Source: Alkalihalobacillus pseudalcaliphilus (GTDB lineage Bacteria > Bacillota > Bacilli > Bacillales > Bacillaceae_D). Taken from it: a stretch of DNA of 64,000 nucleotides. Positions within the stretch are counted from its first letter, which is position 1. The number at the start of each line of letters is the position of its first letter. This document shows, one piece after another, positions 8,335-17,664 of this stretch. Position numbers and translations under genes: made by a program. The stretch spans positions 1,054,001 through 1,118,000 of the forward strand of contig NZ_JAQQWS010000001.1 of the NCBI RefSeq assembly GCF_028610675.1, given 5' to 3'. The notes beneath the pieces are model-generated. The model ran no database searches and was not told where the DNA came from. It was given only the letters and a program-made list of their open reading frames with translations.

Positions 8335-8372
8335 AAAAAGCAAACATATATACTCGCATACATGTTTGCCCC
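8335..8372 (-). terminator. Terminator of the chemoreceptor gene
   Basis: On the minus strand GCAAACAT...ATGTTTGC is followed by TTTTTTA, directly after the stop at 8385. Confidence 0.8.
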
Positions 8373-8384
8373 TTTATTATTAAA

Positions 8385-10397
8385 TTATAGCTTGAATCGA
8401 TTTACTTGGTAATTCAATTCCTCAGCTAATTTGGATAGCTGTTCAGAGCTTTCTGAGACTTCTTCCATAGAACTGCTAACTTGCTGAGCTGATGCTGTAG
8501 TTTGTTCAACACCTGCCGCTGCTTCTTCAGAAATAGCAGCAATTTCTTCAATAGAACTATTCATCTCTTGGCTATCGGCTACCATTTCTGTCAAGTTATC
8601 TGAAATTCGATGAATGCTCCCCGCCATGTTTGAAATCTCTTGACTAATTTCATTAAACGTTAATCTAGTCGATTCTATTTGTTTGGTGCCTGATTTGACT
8701 TCCATATAGCCATCTTGCAATGATTCTGTTAGTACTTTTGATTCGGATTGAATACCGTTCACAATACCAGTAATATCTTGAACAGATACAGCCACTTGTT
8801 CAGCCAACTTCCTTACCTCTCCAGCTACTACGGTAAAACCTCTACCTTGTTCACCAGCTCTTGCAGCTTCAATGGCAGCATTTAGAGCTAATAAATTCGT
8901 CTGCTCAGCAATTTCACGAATAACGGAAACTAGCTGTGAAATATCCTGCGTCTGACCATCAAGACTTTTCATCTTTTCAACTGCTTGTTTAACGATGCCA
9001 TTTATTGTATCCATCTGCCCCGATGATTTCTCCATATAATCAATGCCATTTGCTGTCATTTCTAAAACCTTTTTAGAATTGTGCTCTATAACATTTCCTT
9101 GTTCACTAGCTTCTTCAACACGTGACGTAAAAGTTGTCATCATAGAAGAAATTTCACTTGCACTCGTTGCTTGGGTTTCAGTACCAGAAGCAATTTCTTC
9201 CATCGTCACAGCAATTTGCTCTGTACCTTGTTTCACTTCATCCGTTGTTTGTGTTAGCTCCTCACTTTGGCTTGAAACAGACTCAGCAACTTCATTAATT
9301 TGCTTCAATAATATTTTCATATCTGCACTCATTTGATTAGTGGATGCCATAAGTTGACCAATCTCATTTTCAGATGAAATGGTTAATGGTTTATCTGTTA
9401 AGTCTCCGTTTGCAATGCGGGTCATTCTCGCCATAACCTGTTTTAATGGCTTAGTAATAATCGTAGCTAACCAAATTGCTAAAAGGCTACCCAATAAGAC
9501 CATCGTAACGACTGAAATGAAAATGGGGGCAATAATTTCCTTTGCTTGTTCTTCGAAATCATCGATGTTTACTTCCCCTGCAATAATCCAGCCAGTTGTT
9601 TCATTCATAATAAATTCAATTATATGATTCCCTTCTTCTTCTACCCTACCTTGTTGCCCAAGTTGCATCATTTCAATAGCAAAAGTTTCATCGGAAGCAT
9701 CTACACCAACAAGCTCAGAATTAGGATGTGCTACATAACGCCCAAACTGATCGAAAATAAACCCATAACCCGATTCACCAATGCGAAGTGTATCAACCAT
9801 GTCAATAAGTGTACTTATCGTCACATCTAGTGCAATAACACCTAGTAATTCATTATTTTCATCATGAATTGTACGTGAAGACGTAATAACTGTCTCACCT
9901 GAACGAACATCTTGGTATGGCTCCGTCCACGTTACTTGCCCTGGTAGCTGAATAGCATTTCGATACCAGTCTCGTTCTTCAGCATTATAATTTTCTCCCA
10001 TATCTTCATCCGGATATATAATGAAATCATCAGGAAAAGCTACAAACATATTCAAAATTGAAGGATTCGTTTCACTTATCTCTTCAAAATAGGTACGCAA
10101 TTGCTCACTATTTTCAGTTTGAAAATCTAAGAGCCGATTATTATCAGACACTCGATCTAACGTATAATTTATATCAGCGAAGAACAAATCAAAAGATTGA
10201 TTGATACTTCCCATCTGACTTTCCACATTTTCAACTAATGCATCTGTCGTATTTTTCACACTAAATGAATAACTGACAAATGATACGACCCCTGCCGTTA
10301 TAATGATTAATAGAATTACCGGTATTAAAATTTGATTTCTAATCGAGTTAAAAAATATACCTTTTCTTTTTTGATGTTTATATTCTTTTTCTTCCAT
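8385..10397 (-). CDS. Methyl-accepting chemotaxis protein with extracellular Cache domain
   Basis: A 670-residue chemoreceptor. TM1 is at about 18-40, an extracytoplasmic dCache sensor at 45-285 (with the DWYRNAI and SSRTIHDE blocks), TM2 at about 290-312 and HAMP at 313-365. The long signalling coiled coil has the invariant tip EIAEQTNLLALNAAIEAA. It would signal to CheA/CheW at the membrane. There is no C-terminal CheR-binding pentapeptide. A SigD-like promoter lies about 90 bases upstream, which fits the flagellar regulon. The ligand is unknown, though Cache domains of this type often bind amino or organic acids. Confidence 0.95.
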   Translation of the reverse strand: MEEKEYKHQKRKGIFFNSIRNQILIPVILLIIITAGVVSFVSYSFSVKNTTDALVENVESQMGSINQSFDLFFADINYTLDRVSDNNRLLDFQTENSEQLRTYFEEISETNPSILNMFVAFPDDFIIYPDEDMGENYNAEERDWYRNAIQLPGQVTWTEPYQDVRSGETVITSSRTIHDENNELLGVIALDVTISTLIDMVDTLRIGESGYGFIFDQFGRYVAHPNSELVGVDASDETFAIEMMQLGQQGRVEEEGNHIIEFIMNETTGWIIAGEVNIDDFEEQAKEIIAPIFISVVTMVLLGSLLAIWLATIITKPLKQVMARMTRIANGDLTDKPLTISSENEIGQLMASTNQMSADMKILLKQINEVAESVSSQSEELTQTTDEVKQGTEQIAVTMEEIASGTETQATSASEISSMMTTFTSRVEEASEQGNVIEHNSKKVLEMTANGIDYMEKSSGQMDTINGIVKQAVEKMKSLDGQTQDISQLVSVIREIAEQTNLLALNAAIEAARAGEQGRGFTVVAGEVRKLAEQVAVSVQDITGIVNGIQSESKVLTESLQDGYMEVKSGTKQIESTRLTFNEISQEISNMAGSIHRISDNLTEMVADSQEMNSSIEEIAAISEEAAAGVEQTTASAQQVSSSMEEVSESSEQLSKLAEELNYQVNRFKL

Positions 10398-10488
10398 CCT
10401 ACTATGTCCCCTCTACCTTTACATTTAAAGCAATGAATAACCTATAGATCCCAAATTGGTAAGTATATACTATTGATCGCTACCATAA

Positions 10489-10515
10489 TTATCGGTAAAG
10501 AATAATATATTTTCA
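10489..10515 (-). promoter_or_regulatory. Putative SigD promoter of the chemoreceptor gene
   Basis: On the minus strand TGAA, then 15 bases, then ACCGATAA. The SigD consensus is TAAA-N15-GCCGATAA, so 3 of 4 and 7 of 8 bases match with exact spacing. Confidence 0.6.
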
Positions 10516-10685
10516 TAGACGGGTCCATTCACATAATTTTCTTTTTATTTACCACTTCATAAAAATTGATAATCTTTACCACTACCCTAATCACTTGCCT
10601 TGTCTCACCGCACATCTCTCTCTATATTAAATCACCTTAAACATGATATGATAGAACTATTCGAAGTTGAAGGAGTAGCCTAAAC

Positions 10686-11543
10686 ATGTTAAAAATATTT
10701 GAGGGAAATCATGGGCATCAATCGTTAGTCGCGGTATCCGAACGTTTATTCCGATTAATGACAGAAAAATTGGACGTGAACACGGCATATATAGCCAAGA
10801 AAGATAAAAATGAGATGACTGTGATTAATTCTTATAATAAGAATGAAACCATTGTCCCTAACAACATCTCAGTCGACTACGACGAATCTAATTGCAAGCT
10901 CGTCTTAGAAAATGCAAAACAGATGCGAACATTTATGAATTTAATGGTCAACAAAGAGACTCGAGAAAGAAAGATTACAGAAGAACTACAAGTTAAAGCA
11001 TTTATTGGGGTTTCATTAAACCGCACAGATGGTAATGAATTTGGCACTCTTTGTTTAATGGATAAGGATGAAAAAGAATTTACTGAGGAACAAATCGAAT
11101 TTGTACAAATTATTGCCGACGTTTTATCATATGTTGTCGAACTTGATGACACGTATCAGGAAATTGAGCTATTAAGTGCTCCACTAATCCCTATTTCAAA
11201 TGGATTAACCGTCTTATCGTTACAAGGAAATATTAATCAAAAGCGCGGCCATAAAATCATTGAAGATACACTTTCTTATGCGGTCAATCATAAAACTCGT
11301 TATTTCATCATTGACCTGTCAGAAATTCAACGAACGGATCAACAGTTTTCAACACTGCTAAATAAATTAGTATCGGCTTTGAAAATGATGGGTGTTGAAG
11401 TTATTTTCTCCGGGCTTCCCATTAACATTGTCAAATGTACAGAATCAAACTCCTTTTTACAAAATTTAGATGTTGAATATGTACGTAGCATCGGTGAGGC
11501 TTTTCAAAAGTTAGGGTATGAGTTAAGAAAAATGAACAGCTAA
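10686..11543 (+). CDS. GAF-STAS protein, divergent RsbR-type stressosome paralog
   Basis: A 285-residue protein with a GAF-like sensor domain (about 1-155) and a STAS domain (about 165-275). RsbR paralogs carry variable N-terminal sensors on a STAS domain and form stressosomes that control SigB. Here the two threonines phosphorylated in RsbR are replaced: GNINQ (Gln185) aligns with the first site and RTDQQ (Gln219) with the second, 34 residues apart as in RsbR. The protein could be a non-phosphorylatable stressosome member or an unrelated STAS adaptor. ATG 10686 follows AAGGAG. Confidence 0.8.
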   Translation: MLKIFEGNHGHQSLVAVSERLFRLMTEKLDVNTAYIAKKDKNEMTVINSYNKNETIVPNNISVDYDESNCKLVLENAKQMRTFMNLMVNKETRERKITEELQVKAFIGVSLNRTDGNEFGTLCLMDKDEKEFTEEQIEFVQIIADVLSYVVELDDTYQEIELLSAPLIPISNGLTVLSLQGNINQKRGHKIIEDTLSYAVNHKTRYFIIDLSEIQRTDQQFSTLLNKLVSALKMMGVEVIFSGLPINIVKCTESNSFLQNLDVEYVRSIGEAFQKLGYELRKMNS

Positions 11544-11640
11544 TTATATGATTTTGACATAGCAACACTAAGTAAACCGTCTTTACAAATTACCCCGAAT
11601 GATTAGGTCGAGATATTTACTTGGTGCTACGCTATGAACG

Positions 11641-11680
11641 AAAAACCTCAGTTGGCATATTAGCCCAATGAGGTTTTTAT
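11641..11680. terminator. Bidirectional terminator between convergent genes
   Basis: AAAACCTCA and TTGG pair with CCAA and TGAGGTTTT, with A-run and T-run flanks. It serves the GAF-STAS gene (plus) and the methyltransferase gene (minus). Confidence 0.85.
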
Positions 11681-11688
11681 ACGAAATT

Positions 11689-12429
11689 TTAATTAAGGTT
11701 GGCTTTGTTTTTTCGAAATAATGCAACTATAAAATCAGGTATCCCAAATTGATGATTAGGTTGCTCGATTACTTTCATTTTTCTAATTTCCACTTCATCA
11801 AAGGCAGAAAATACTTGCCTTAATTTTTCATCCGTATAACCTAGTCCACCATTAAGACTGAGTTTTCTATATACCTCCCAATCAGATAGTTCCGCTCCAC
11901 CTAACTTTCCACCGGCAACAAAACAAGTGACCGCAAATAATCCATTAGGTTTTAACGCTGATTTTACTACATCTACATAACTCATCCTCCTATGTGGAGC
12001 AATGTGGTGAAAACACCCAGAATCATAGACCATATCGTACGCACCATCTTCTATATGTAAATCAAAGAGATTTTGCTGAATAAAATTCACCTTTACATTT
12101 TGCTTCTTCGCTCGTTCACCTGCCCATTTAATACTCTCTGCAGATAAATCAACAGCATCGACCTCACAACCATTTTTAGCAAAATAAATAGCATTCCTAC
12201 CAGGTCCACATCCTAATTCTAAGACTTTTCCAGGGTTAAAAATAGCTTTCTCAAAATAGTCGACTAGATTTTCATCTGGTGATTCTGTAAAAAAAGGAAC
12301 CCCCTTATTACGTTTAGAATAAAAATCATCCCAAAATTCAGTAGGTTCTCTCAATAAAGAGTCTAGCATTTTTAAAACATCATCATAACTATAAATAGCC
12401 TCATTCATTTGCCAAACTACCCCTTTCAT
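11689..12429 (-). CDS. Class I SAM-dependent methyltransferase
   Basis: A 246-residue methyltransferase. Motif I is ELGCGPG (residues 71-77), strand 2 ends in AVDLS, and the motif IV region reads YDSGCFHHIAPHRR, typical of the thiopurine/tellurite-like branch of small-molecule methyltransferases. The acceptor is unknown. Two starts are plausible: ATG 12429 behind AAGGAA, or ATG 12408 (MNEAIYSY) behind AAAGGGG. It is monocistronic and faces the GAF-STAS gene across a shared terminator. Confidence 0.85.
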   Translation of the reverse strand: MKGVVWQMNEAIYSYDDVLKMLDSLLREPTEFWDDFYSKRNKGVPFFTESPDENLVDYFEKAIFNPGKVLELGCGPGRNAIYFAKNGCEVDAVDLSAESIKWAGERAKKQNVKVNFIQQNLFDLHIEDGAYDMVYDSGCFHHIAPHRRMSYVDVVKSALKPNGLFAVTCFVAGGKLGGAELSDWEVYRKLSLNGGLGYTDEKLRQVFSAFDEVEIRKMKVIEQPNHQFGIPDFIVALFRKNKANLN

Positions 12430-12816
12430 ACAATAAAATTCCTTACTTAATTATTGTACGAAATTTTACAAAAACCTTTGTTAAAGCACGATTAAAAATA
12501 GATTAATTTACACTAATTAAAAAACATATACAAACACCCGACAATACAGTTTAAACGACAATAAACCACCAAGCAAATAGAATAAACACAAAATTAGTAC
12601 CCCTCTTCACAGATGACCTAAAACACCCACATAAACAATTTAGATGCGTATTAATAAACACAAGAATTAACATTACGGCATTAATTGTTACAATTATTAC
12701 AACAATATTACAAACAGCTCTTCTTCCCAAAAAGAGGTTCACTTAATTTCTTCCTCTATATATTTTTAAAAATATTCCACCTATTCATGTTACACTAGGC
12801 ATATGGCGATTAGGAG
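12430..12816. other. AT-rich intergenic region
   Basis: This very AT-rich spacer lies between divergent methyltransferase genes. It should hold both promoters, but I could not fix their boxes. A minus-strand GTG frame of 63 codons (12551-12742) has an AGAGGAAG in front but low-complexity composition, and I do not accept it as a gene. Confidence 0.5.
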
Positions 12817-12825
12817 ATGATCAAG

Positions 12826-13584
12826 ATGACTGAGTGGAATCCGACTCTTTATGATAACAAACATACATTTGTATCTAATTTTGGCGATGACCTTGTTTCT
12901 TCACTAAAACCACAAAAAGGTGAAAAAATCTTAGATCTTGGATGCGGTACGGGGGACCTAGCCTATAAAATTTCCAAAAGCGGTGCAATTGTTTGGGGAA
13001 TAGATGCTGCACATTCGATGATTGAGGCCGCAAAAGAAAAGTACCCTGAAATTCAATTCAGCGTACAAGATGGTCAACAACTGGAAAGTAAGGAGCACTT
13101 CCATGCTGTGTTTTCAAACGCTGCTCTTCACTGGATGAAAGACCAGCAAAAAGTGATTCAAAATTGCTATAACGCTCTCCTTCCTCATGGGCGTTTCATC
13201 GCCGAGTTAGGAGGTGCTCATAATATCGAAACCATTATCCATGCAATTGAGGAAGCATCCAACCATTTATCTATACCTTATGAGCCTTCTTTGTTCCCAT
13301 GGGTATTTCCGACAAAGGAAGAAATGGAAGCTCATCTTTTAAAGGCAGGTTTTCGTATAATCTCCATTGAACATTATAATCGACCAACACCTTTAGATGG
13401 AGAAGAGGGCATTCACAACTGGCTCAAAATGTTCAGTAACAACCTGTTTATTCATATGACAAACAAAGAAAAAGAAGCCATTTATAAACAATGTGAAAAT
13501 ATTTTGCGTCCTAAGCTTTATAAAGAAAAAGAATGGGTAGCTGATTATTGGCGCCTTCGTTTTATTGCTGTAAAAGAAACATAA
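12826..13584 (+). CDS. Class I SAM-dependent methyltransferase, trans-aconitate methyltransferase-like
   Basis: A 252-residue methyltransferase. Motif I is LDLGCGTG (residues 36-43), strand 2 gives WGIDAAHSM, and motif IV is FSNAALHWM, the pattern of trans-aconitate 2-methyltransferase and related malonyl-ACP or small-acid O-methyltransferases. The N-terminal TEWNPTLYDN also fits this group. The start is ATG 12826, with AGGAG 9 bases upstream; the in-frame ATG at 12817 directly abuts that site and is unlikely. The substrate is not certain. Confidence 0.85.
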   Translation: MTEWNPTLYDNKHTFVSNFGDDLVSSLKPQKGEKILDLGCGTGDLAYKISKSGAIVWGIDAAHSMIEAAKEKYPEIQFSVQDGQQLESKEHFHAVFSNAALHWMKDQQKVIQNCYNALLPHGRFIAELGGAHNIETIIHAIEEASNHLSIPYEPSLFPWVFPTKEEMEAHLLKAGFRIISIEHYNRPTPLDGEEGIHNWLKMFSNNLFIHMTNKEKEAIYKQCENILRPKLYKEKEWVADYWRLRFIAVKET

Positions 13585-13784
13585 CCAATGCTGAAGCCTG
13601 ATGTATTTAACAAAAGGAGTATTTTTGATAATTACCATTATCCGAAGAGAAGATTAATATATTTTCATCTTCAGGAATTCCATTAAAAAATGCTCCTATC
13701 CCTCCTACCTTGCATCCTTCCTTGCAAATTCCAATCTGTTTCACCGTGCCTTACTACCACGATCATACTCCTCACCTCTCTGAA

Positions 13785-14516
13785 TTATTTGATAGCTTTT
13801 ATGAGCAAAAACATCGGTCTTCGCATTTCATCTTTCATTTCTTTATCATGCTCCATCGCTTCTAATGTCGGCTTCGACTCTTGAATTTCTTTAATCACAA
13901 ACCCTACAGCTGTGAGTGTGTTGATATAGGTTGATAATGTTCGATGGTACTTTATTACGTTATTGGTCAGAAAAGAAGTCTCCCGCACACCTTCATCCTG
14001 ATAACGATCGACAGGCCAATGCAATTTTTCACCATCCTCATTATAATACCAATCTTGATTAGGAAGTGCCGTAAATATAGGATGTTCGACAGATACAACA
14101 AACACACCACCATCTGTTAACATCTTCATCGCTTTTTGAACGAGAGCTTTTAAATCCTTCACATAGTGGATAGCTAGTGAACTAATTATGACATCAAAAC
14201 ATTCATTCGGAAAGTCAATTTCCTCGATCGATTGTTGCTTATACGTTAGTCTTTTATCCTTGACCAGACTTTGTGCCTGCTCTAGCATTTTTTGCGAGAT
14301 ATCCACACCGATAACCTGACTTGCTCCTTGCTCTAGTGCATATTGACAATGCCACCCAAAGCCACAACCTAAATCTAATACATGTTTATTCTCTAATGAA
14401 GGAATTAATTGCTTTAAAATATGCCACTCACCCGCTGCTTCTAACCCAAATTGTGACCGTGGCATCTCCTTATACAATCGGAAAAAATCATCATCGTCAT
14501 ATTTATTCTGCTTCAT
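13785..14516 (-). CDS. Class I SAM-dependent methyltransferase
   Basis: A 243-residue methyltransferase. Motif I is LDLGCGFG (residues 47-54), strand 2 reads IGVDIS, motif IV is ISSLAIHYV, and motif VI is GGVFVVSVEHP. A C-terminal segment (ESKPTLEAM) is shared with a Bacillus family of uncharacterised methyltransferases. The acceptor is unknown. It converges with the methyltransferase at 12826, and R1 fragment E follows upstream. Confidence 0.85.
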   Translation of the reverse strand: MKQNKYDDDDFFRLYKEMPRSQFGLEAAGEWHILKQLIPSLENKHVLDLGCGFGWHCQYALEQGASQVIGVDISQKMLEQAQSLVKDKRLTYKQQSIEEIDFPNECFDVIISSLAIHYVKDLKALVQKAMKMLTDGGVFVVSVEHPIFTALPNQDWYYNEDGEKLHWPVDRYQDEGVRETSFLTNNVIKYHRTLSTYINTLTAVGFVIKEIQESKPTLEAMEHDKEMKDEMRRPMFLLIKAIK

Positions 14517-14553
14517 ATCATCATTCCTCTCTTACTCTACAAATAAAGTTTAT

Positions 14554-14622
14554 CATACAAAAACGCCCATGGCGGAGCCAAGTTCACTCCGCCACCAACA
14601 AAGATGAAAGTCAGAATCGCCT
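14554..14622 (+). repeat. R1 fragment E (H1 hairpin end only)
   Basis: It starts ATACAAAAACG and holds hairpin TGGCGGAG/CTCCGCCA, then CACCAACAAAGATGAAAGTC. Copy A has TGGCGAAG/CTTCGCCA at the same place, so an A-T pair has become G-C. Confidence 0.65.
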
Positions 14623-14665
14623 AACAATTAATTAAGGTTTGTGAAAATACTGAGGTCAAACCTTT

Positions 14666-15165
14666 GAGTAACTATACGAAAAAGCCTGAACGTGTCAGTT
14701 ACTGGAGGGGTGGCGTGAGTAACTACACGAAAACGTCTGAACGTGTCAGTTACTGGAGGGAGTGCGTGCGTAACTACACGAAAACGCCTGAACGTGTCAG
14801 TTACTCGAAGGAAGAGCGTGCGTAACTACACGAAAACNNNNNNNNNNNNNNNNNNNNNNNNNNNNNNNNNNNNNNNNNNNNNNNNNNNNNNNNNNNNNNN
14901 NNNNNNNNNNNNNNNNNNNNNNNNNNNNNNNNNNNNNGCCTGAACGTGTCAGTTACTGGAGGGGTGGCGTGAGTAACTACACGAAAACGCCTGAACGTGT
15001 CAGTTACTGGAGGGAAGTAGGTGAGTAACTACACGAAAACGCCTGAACGTGTCAGTTACTGGAGGGGTGGCGTGAGTAACTACACGAAAACGCCTGAACG
15101 TGTCAGTTACTGGAGGGGTGGCGTGCGTAACTACACGAAAACGTCTGAACGTGTCAGTTACTGAA
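14666..15165. repeat. Tandem repeat array, 51-bp unit, each unit a hairpin
   Basis: Units start at 14666, 14717, 14768 and 14820, and five more follow the gap. Each unit can fold as AGTAACT-ACACG, a 12-base loop, then CGTGT-C-AGTTACT: a 12-bp stem with one bulged base. The linker GGAGGGGTGGCGTG varies more than the stem arms. No ORF is supported. The array lies between a methyltransferase and a small-gene operon. Confidence 0.85.
14838..14937. other. Assembly gap of exactly 100 N
   Basis: A fixed-length placeholder inside the 51-bp array. The same unit continues on both sides, so copy number is unknown. Confidence 0.95.
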
Positions 15166-15277
15166 GGGGAAAGATGTCACAATGAGCGCTTGAGCTTGAT
15201 GATTACTCTTAAACTGTCATACTAGAAGTGAGCTTGACGAGATTCAGTGTATCACCCATTCAACTTCCATACAAAAA

Positions 15278-15316
15278 AAACACCAGGGCCGCTGCTTTGC
15301 TTTAACCCTGATGTTA
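15278..15316 (-). terminator. Terminator of the ATPase/small protein operon
   Basis: On the minus strand AACATCAGGG pairs with CCCTGGTGTT and is followed by TTTTTT. Confidence 0.8.
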
Positions 15317-15329
15317 TCACACGCTTTTA

Positions 15330-15521
15330 TTAGATGAACCTCATTGAATACGAGGAATAATGTTTCATGTATATAATATCCAATGCGTCTTTTAATAAAA
15401 GTATTTGTTCATTTATTGTTTTTATCTTTGGATGGTTTGGGTCTTTACGTGCTTCTTTTTCTTTTAACTTTTCTAGAAAAAACAAGTCACGTCGAAATAG
15501 CTTCACTTCATCCATTTTCAT
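15330..15521 (-). CDS. Small conserved-looking hypothetical protein
   Basis: A 63-residue, highly charged and probably helical or coiled-coil protein (DLFFLEKLKEKEARKD region). I do not recognise it. The start is ATG 15521 because GAAGGAGGG lies 7 bases upstream; the longer frame to 15599 begins inside the upstream gene's tail region without a ribosome site. It follows the ATPase gene on the same strand and shares its terminator, so it may be an accessory of that ATPase. Confidence 0.6.
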   Translation of the reverse strand: MKMDEVKLFRRDLFFLEKLKEKEARKDPNHPKIKTINEQILLLKDALDIIYMKHYSSYSMRFI

Positions 15522-15602
15522 TAAATAACCCTCCTTCAACCACGGCTGTCTTATCGATACAATTCCCATTTTTCTCCTTGTCCAAACCTCAGCCATCAAG
15601 GA

Positions 15603-16376
15603 TTATAAATAACGAAAAAAACGTTCAGGTGCTTGAAGGAAATCTCTCGTAATCGTTACGTGCTCTAATTCCTCATACGAAGTTTGAACAAGCTGACCAC
15701 CCTCCACTTGATATATCGTTGCACCAGGAAAAGCCATAATCATCGGTGAATGGGTTGCAATAAGAAACTGACCGTTTTCGGAAACCATTTGTTTCAGTAG
15801 TGATAAGAAGCTAAGCTGTTTTTGTGGGGATAAAGGTGCCTCTGGCTCATCGAGAATATAAAAGCTATTTTCCTTAAACCGAGCTTGAAATAAATCAAGA
15901 AAACTCTCTCCATGCGAGCGATGCTCAAGCCCCGCTCCGTATAAGCGCTGTAAATCAGCTAAAGTCCTAGCATATGGCATCGTTTCTAATTGATTTCGCC
16001 CTTCACGTTTTATCTCCTCGATCATTTCTAATGAAAACCGCTTTTCTTCTTTTAGCTTATGAATAAATAAATTAAAATCGGAAGCCCGAAAATAAAAACC
16101 TCTTTGCGTTTTCACCTTCCAGCTCATCTTTAATAACCCTTCTACTTCCTGACTTAAACTAGAATTCTCACGGTCACTCCCTACCCATATACTCCCACTA
16201 TTCATAGCAATCGTCTCTAATAACGTCGACTTTCCTGAACCGTTTTCCCCAACCAGAATCGTTACCGGATTTGTTAATTGCAATTCACGAAAATGCTCAA
16301 TGATTGGTGTATCGAATGGGAACTTCGGATTATGAACTTGCCTATTCACTTTTTTTATCGACTGTAGATGAATCAT
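15603..16376 (-). CDS. AAA/ABC-type predicted ATPase (COG3910-like)
   Basis: A 257-residue soluble ATPase with an ABC/SMC-type head and no membrane partner. Walker A is GENGSGKST (residues 43-51), the ABC-like signature SHGES (154-158), Walker B FYILDEPE (172-179), and the switch His in IATHS (His209). Proteins of this kind are stand-alone P-loop ATPases of unknown target, related to the OLD/RecF heads. It lies upstream of a 63-residue gene. Nothing nearby marks it as a defence gene. Confidence 0.85.
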   Translation of the reverse strand: MIHLQSIKKVNRQVHNPKFPFDTPIIEHFRELQLTNPVTILVGENGSGKSTLLETIAMNSGSIWVGSDRENSSLSQEVEGLLKMSWKVKTQRGFYFRASDFNLFIHKLKEEKRFSLEMIEEIKREGRNQLETMPYARTLADLQRLYGAGLEHRSHGESFLDLFQARFKENSFYILDEPEAPLSPQKQLSFLSLLKQMVSENGQFLIATHSPMIMAFPGATIYQVEGGQLVQTSYEELEHVTITRDFLQAPERFFRYL

Positions 16377-16547
16377 ACGAATCCCTCCTTCTAGCCTAAA
16401 TACCTAATAATAGAACTAGCTTCAAAGTAAGACGATTGAAAAGATGACTTTTTTCGTATCTTCAAAATATTACCTCTTTTTATTTGACATAATCTGACAA
16501 TGACCATATACTAAACGTTATCAAATAACGGAAAGTGAGGGATTTTA

Positions 16548-17033
16548 ATGTTTGAAGCAATTGCCGTTTTATTCACTGCGTTTATTTTTATCGCGATCTT
16601 TTTATTAGGAATTGGCATCATCCTCCATATTTTACTTGGATTTGCCCTTTTACATCTAGCAGAAAGAGAAGGGATTCCTAATGGATGGTTAGGCTTTGTC
16701 CCTTTAGCCAACTTATATATCATGGGAGCAATAGCCCAAAAGCAATCAAAAGCATCTTGGAAAGAGTACGTACCTTGGGCACTTCCAGGCATTGTGGCTG
16801 CTTCATTTGTTTTAGGATTTCTTCCATTGATTGGTGAACTTATCTTTATCGCAACTCCTGTCGTTTATGGCTACATCCTCTATCTCATATTTGAGCGCTA
16901 TAGTTCACAAGCGGTATTATTTTTAGTCTTATCTTTCATTTCATTCGGATTTTTAGCACCGATCTTTATCTTTGTCATTCGAAATAATGAACGATTAACA
17001 CCAAAAGATATTAACCAGATGAATCGTGCTTAA
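16548..17033 (+). CDS. Polytopic membrane protein, unknown function
   Basis: A 161-residue protein with four probable membrane segments (about 3-33, 45-62, 78-112 and 122-140). A cytoplasmic loop has ALLHLAEREGIPNGWLGFVP, a pattern found in uncharacterised Firmicute membrane proteins. ATG 16548 follows GTGAGGG. It has its own terminator and is divergent from the ATPase operon. No function can be assigned. Confidence 0.75.
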   Translation: MFEAIAVLFTAFIFIAIFLLGIGIILHILLGFALLHLAEREGIPNGWLGFVPLANLYIMGAIAQKQSKASWKEYVPWALPGIVAASFVLGFLPLIGELIFIATPVVYGYILYLIFERYSSQAVLFLVLSFISFGFLAPIFIFVIRNNERLTPKDINQMNRA

Positions 17034-17042
17034 TAATCCCCT

Positions 17043-17078
17043 TACAGCGACTCATTTTTCAGTCGCTGTTTTTTTATT
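17043..17078 (+). terminator. Terminator of the membrane protein gene
   Basis: ACAGCGACT pairs with AGTCGCTGT across a short loop and is followed by TTTTTT. Confidence 0.85.
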
Positions 17079-17121
17079 CTACTCACAATTTCCCTTTCAT
17101 ATTATCTAAAGTAAGGGTTTC

Positions 17122-17664
17122 ATGAAAGCAGGTGAGCACATGCATCAAGTTCGATTTACCAAGGAGCATGCCTACGAAATTTTCTCGTGGCGCTACCCCC
17201 CACCATTTGATTTTTATAATTTAAACTACAGTGAAGATGCGTTCAAAGAGCTTACTGAGGACCATTACTTTGCAGTATTCTCAGATGAAAATGAAATGAT
17301 CGGCTTTTATTGCACGGGTCAGTCTGCCCAAGTACCTTCTGGTCAATTTGTTCGTGCTTATGATGAGCCAGCTATTGATATTGGCTTCGGCTTGAAGCCT
17401 GCTTGGACAGGAAGAGGTTTTGGAGCAGGCTTTTGCTCATTTATTTTTGCGAAAGTACGAGTTCAACAAGATTGTCCGCTTTTGCGATTGACGGTCGCAA
17501 GCTTTAATCAACGAGCGATTAAACTCTACAGAAAGTTAGGCTTTCAACCACAAAAAAGCTTTTATCATAATCAAATCGAATTCTTAACAATGGTTAAATC
17601 AAGCCCCAAAGAGCGAATTACAGTTGTATTTAATGGCAAAAAAGTAATGCTAAAAGAGGAGTGA
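17122..17664 (+). CDS. GNAT family N-acetyltransferase
   Basis: A 180-residue acetyltransferase. The acetyl-CoA loop is TGRGFGAGF, preceded by the strand DIGFGLKPAW and followed by RLTVASFNQRAIKLYRKLGF, the typical motif B. The N-terminal half (FSWRYPPPFDFYN) is shared with a Bacillus GNAT group. The start could be ATG 17122 or ATG 17140 (MHQVRF), each with a weak ribosome site. The substrate is unknown. Confidence 0.85.
   Translation: MKAGEHMHQVRFTKEHAYEIFSWRYPPPFDFYNLNYSEDAFKELTEDHYFAVFSDENEMIGFYCTGQSAQVPSGQFVRAYDEPAIDIGFGLKPAWTGRGFGAGFCSFIFAKVRVQQDCPLLRLTVASFNQRAIKLYRKLGFQPQKSFYHNQIEFLTMVKSSPKERITVVFNGKKVMLKEE

Noticed and set aside
12551..12742. 63-codon membrane-like frame on the minus strand
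   Set aside because: GTG start with a plausible ribosome site, but the composition is that of random AT-rich DNA read as hydrophobic codons, and no family pattern is seen.
14666..15165. CRISPR array
   Set aside because: The whole 51-bp unit repeats, linker included, with no unique spacers and no cas genes. It is a tandem repeat.
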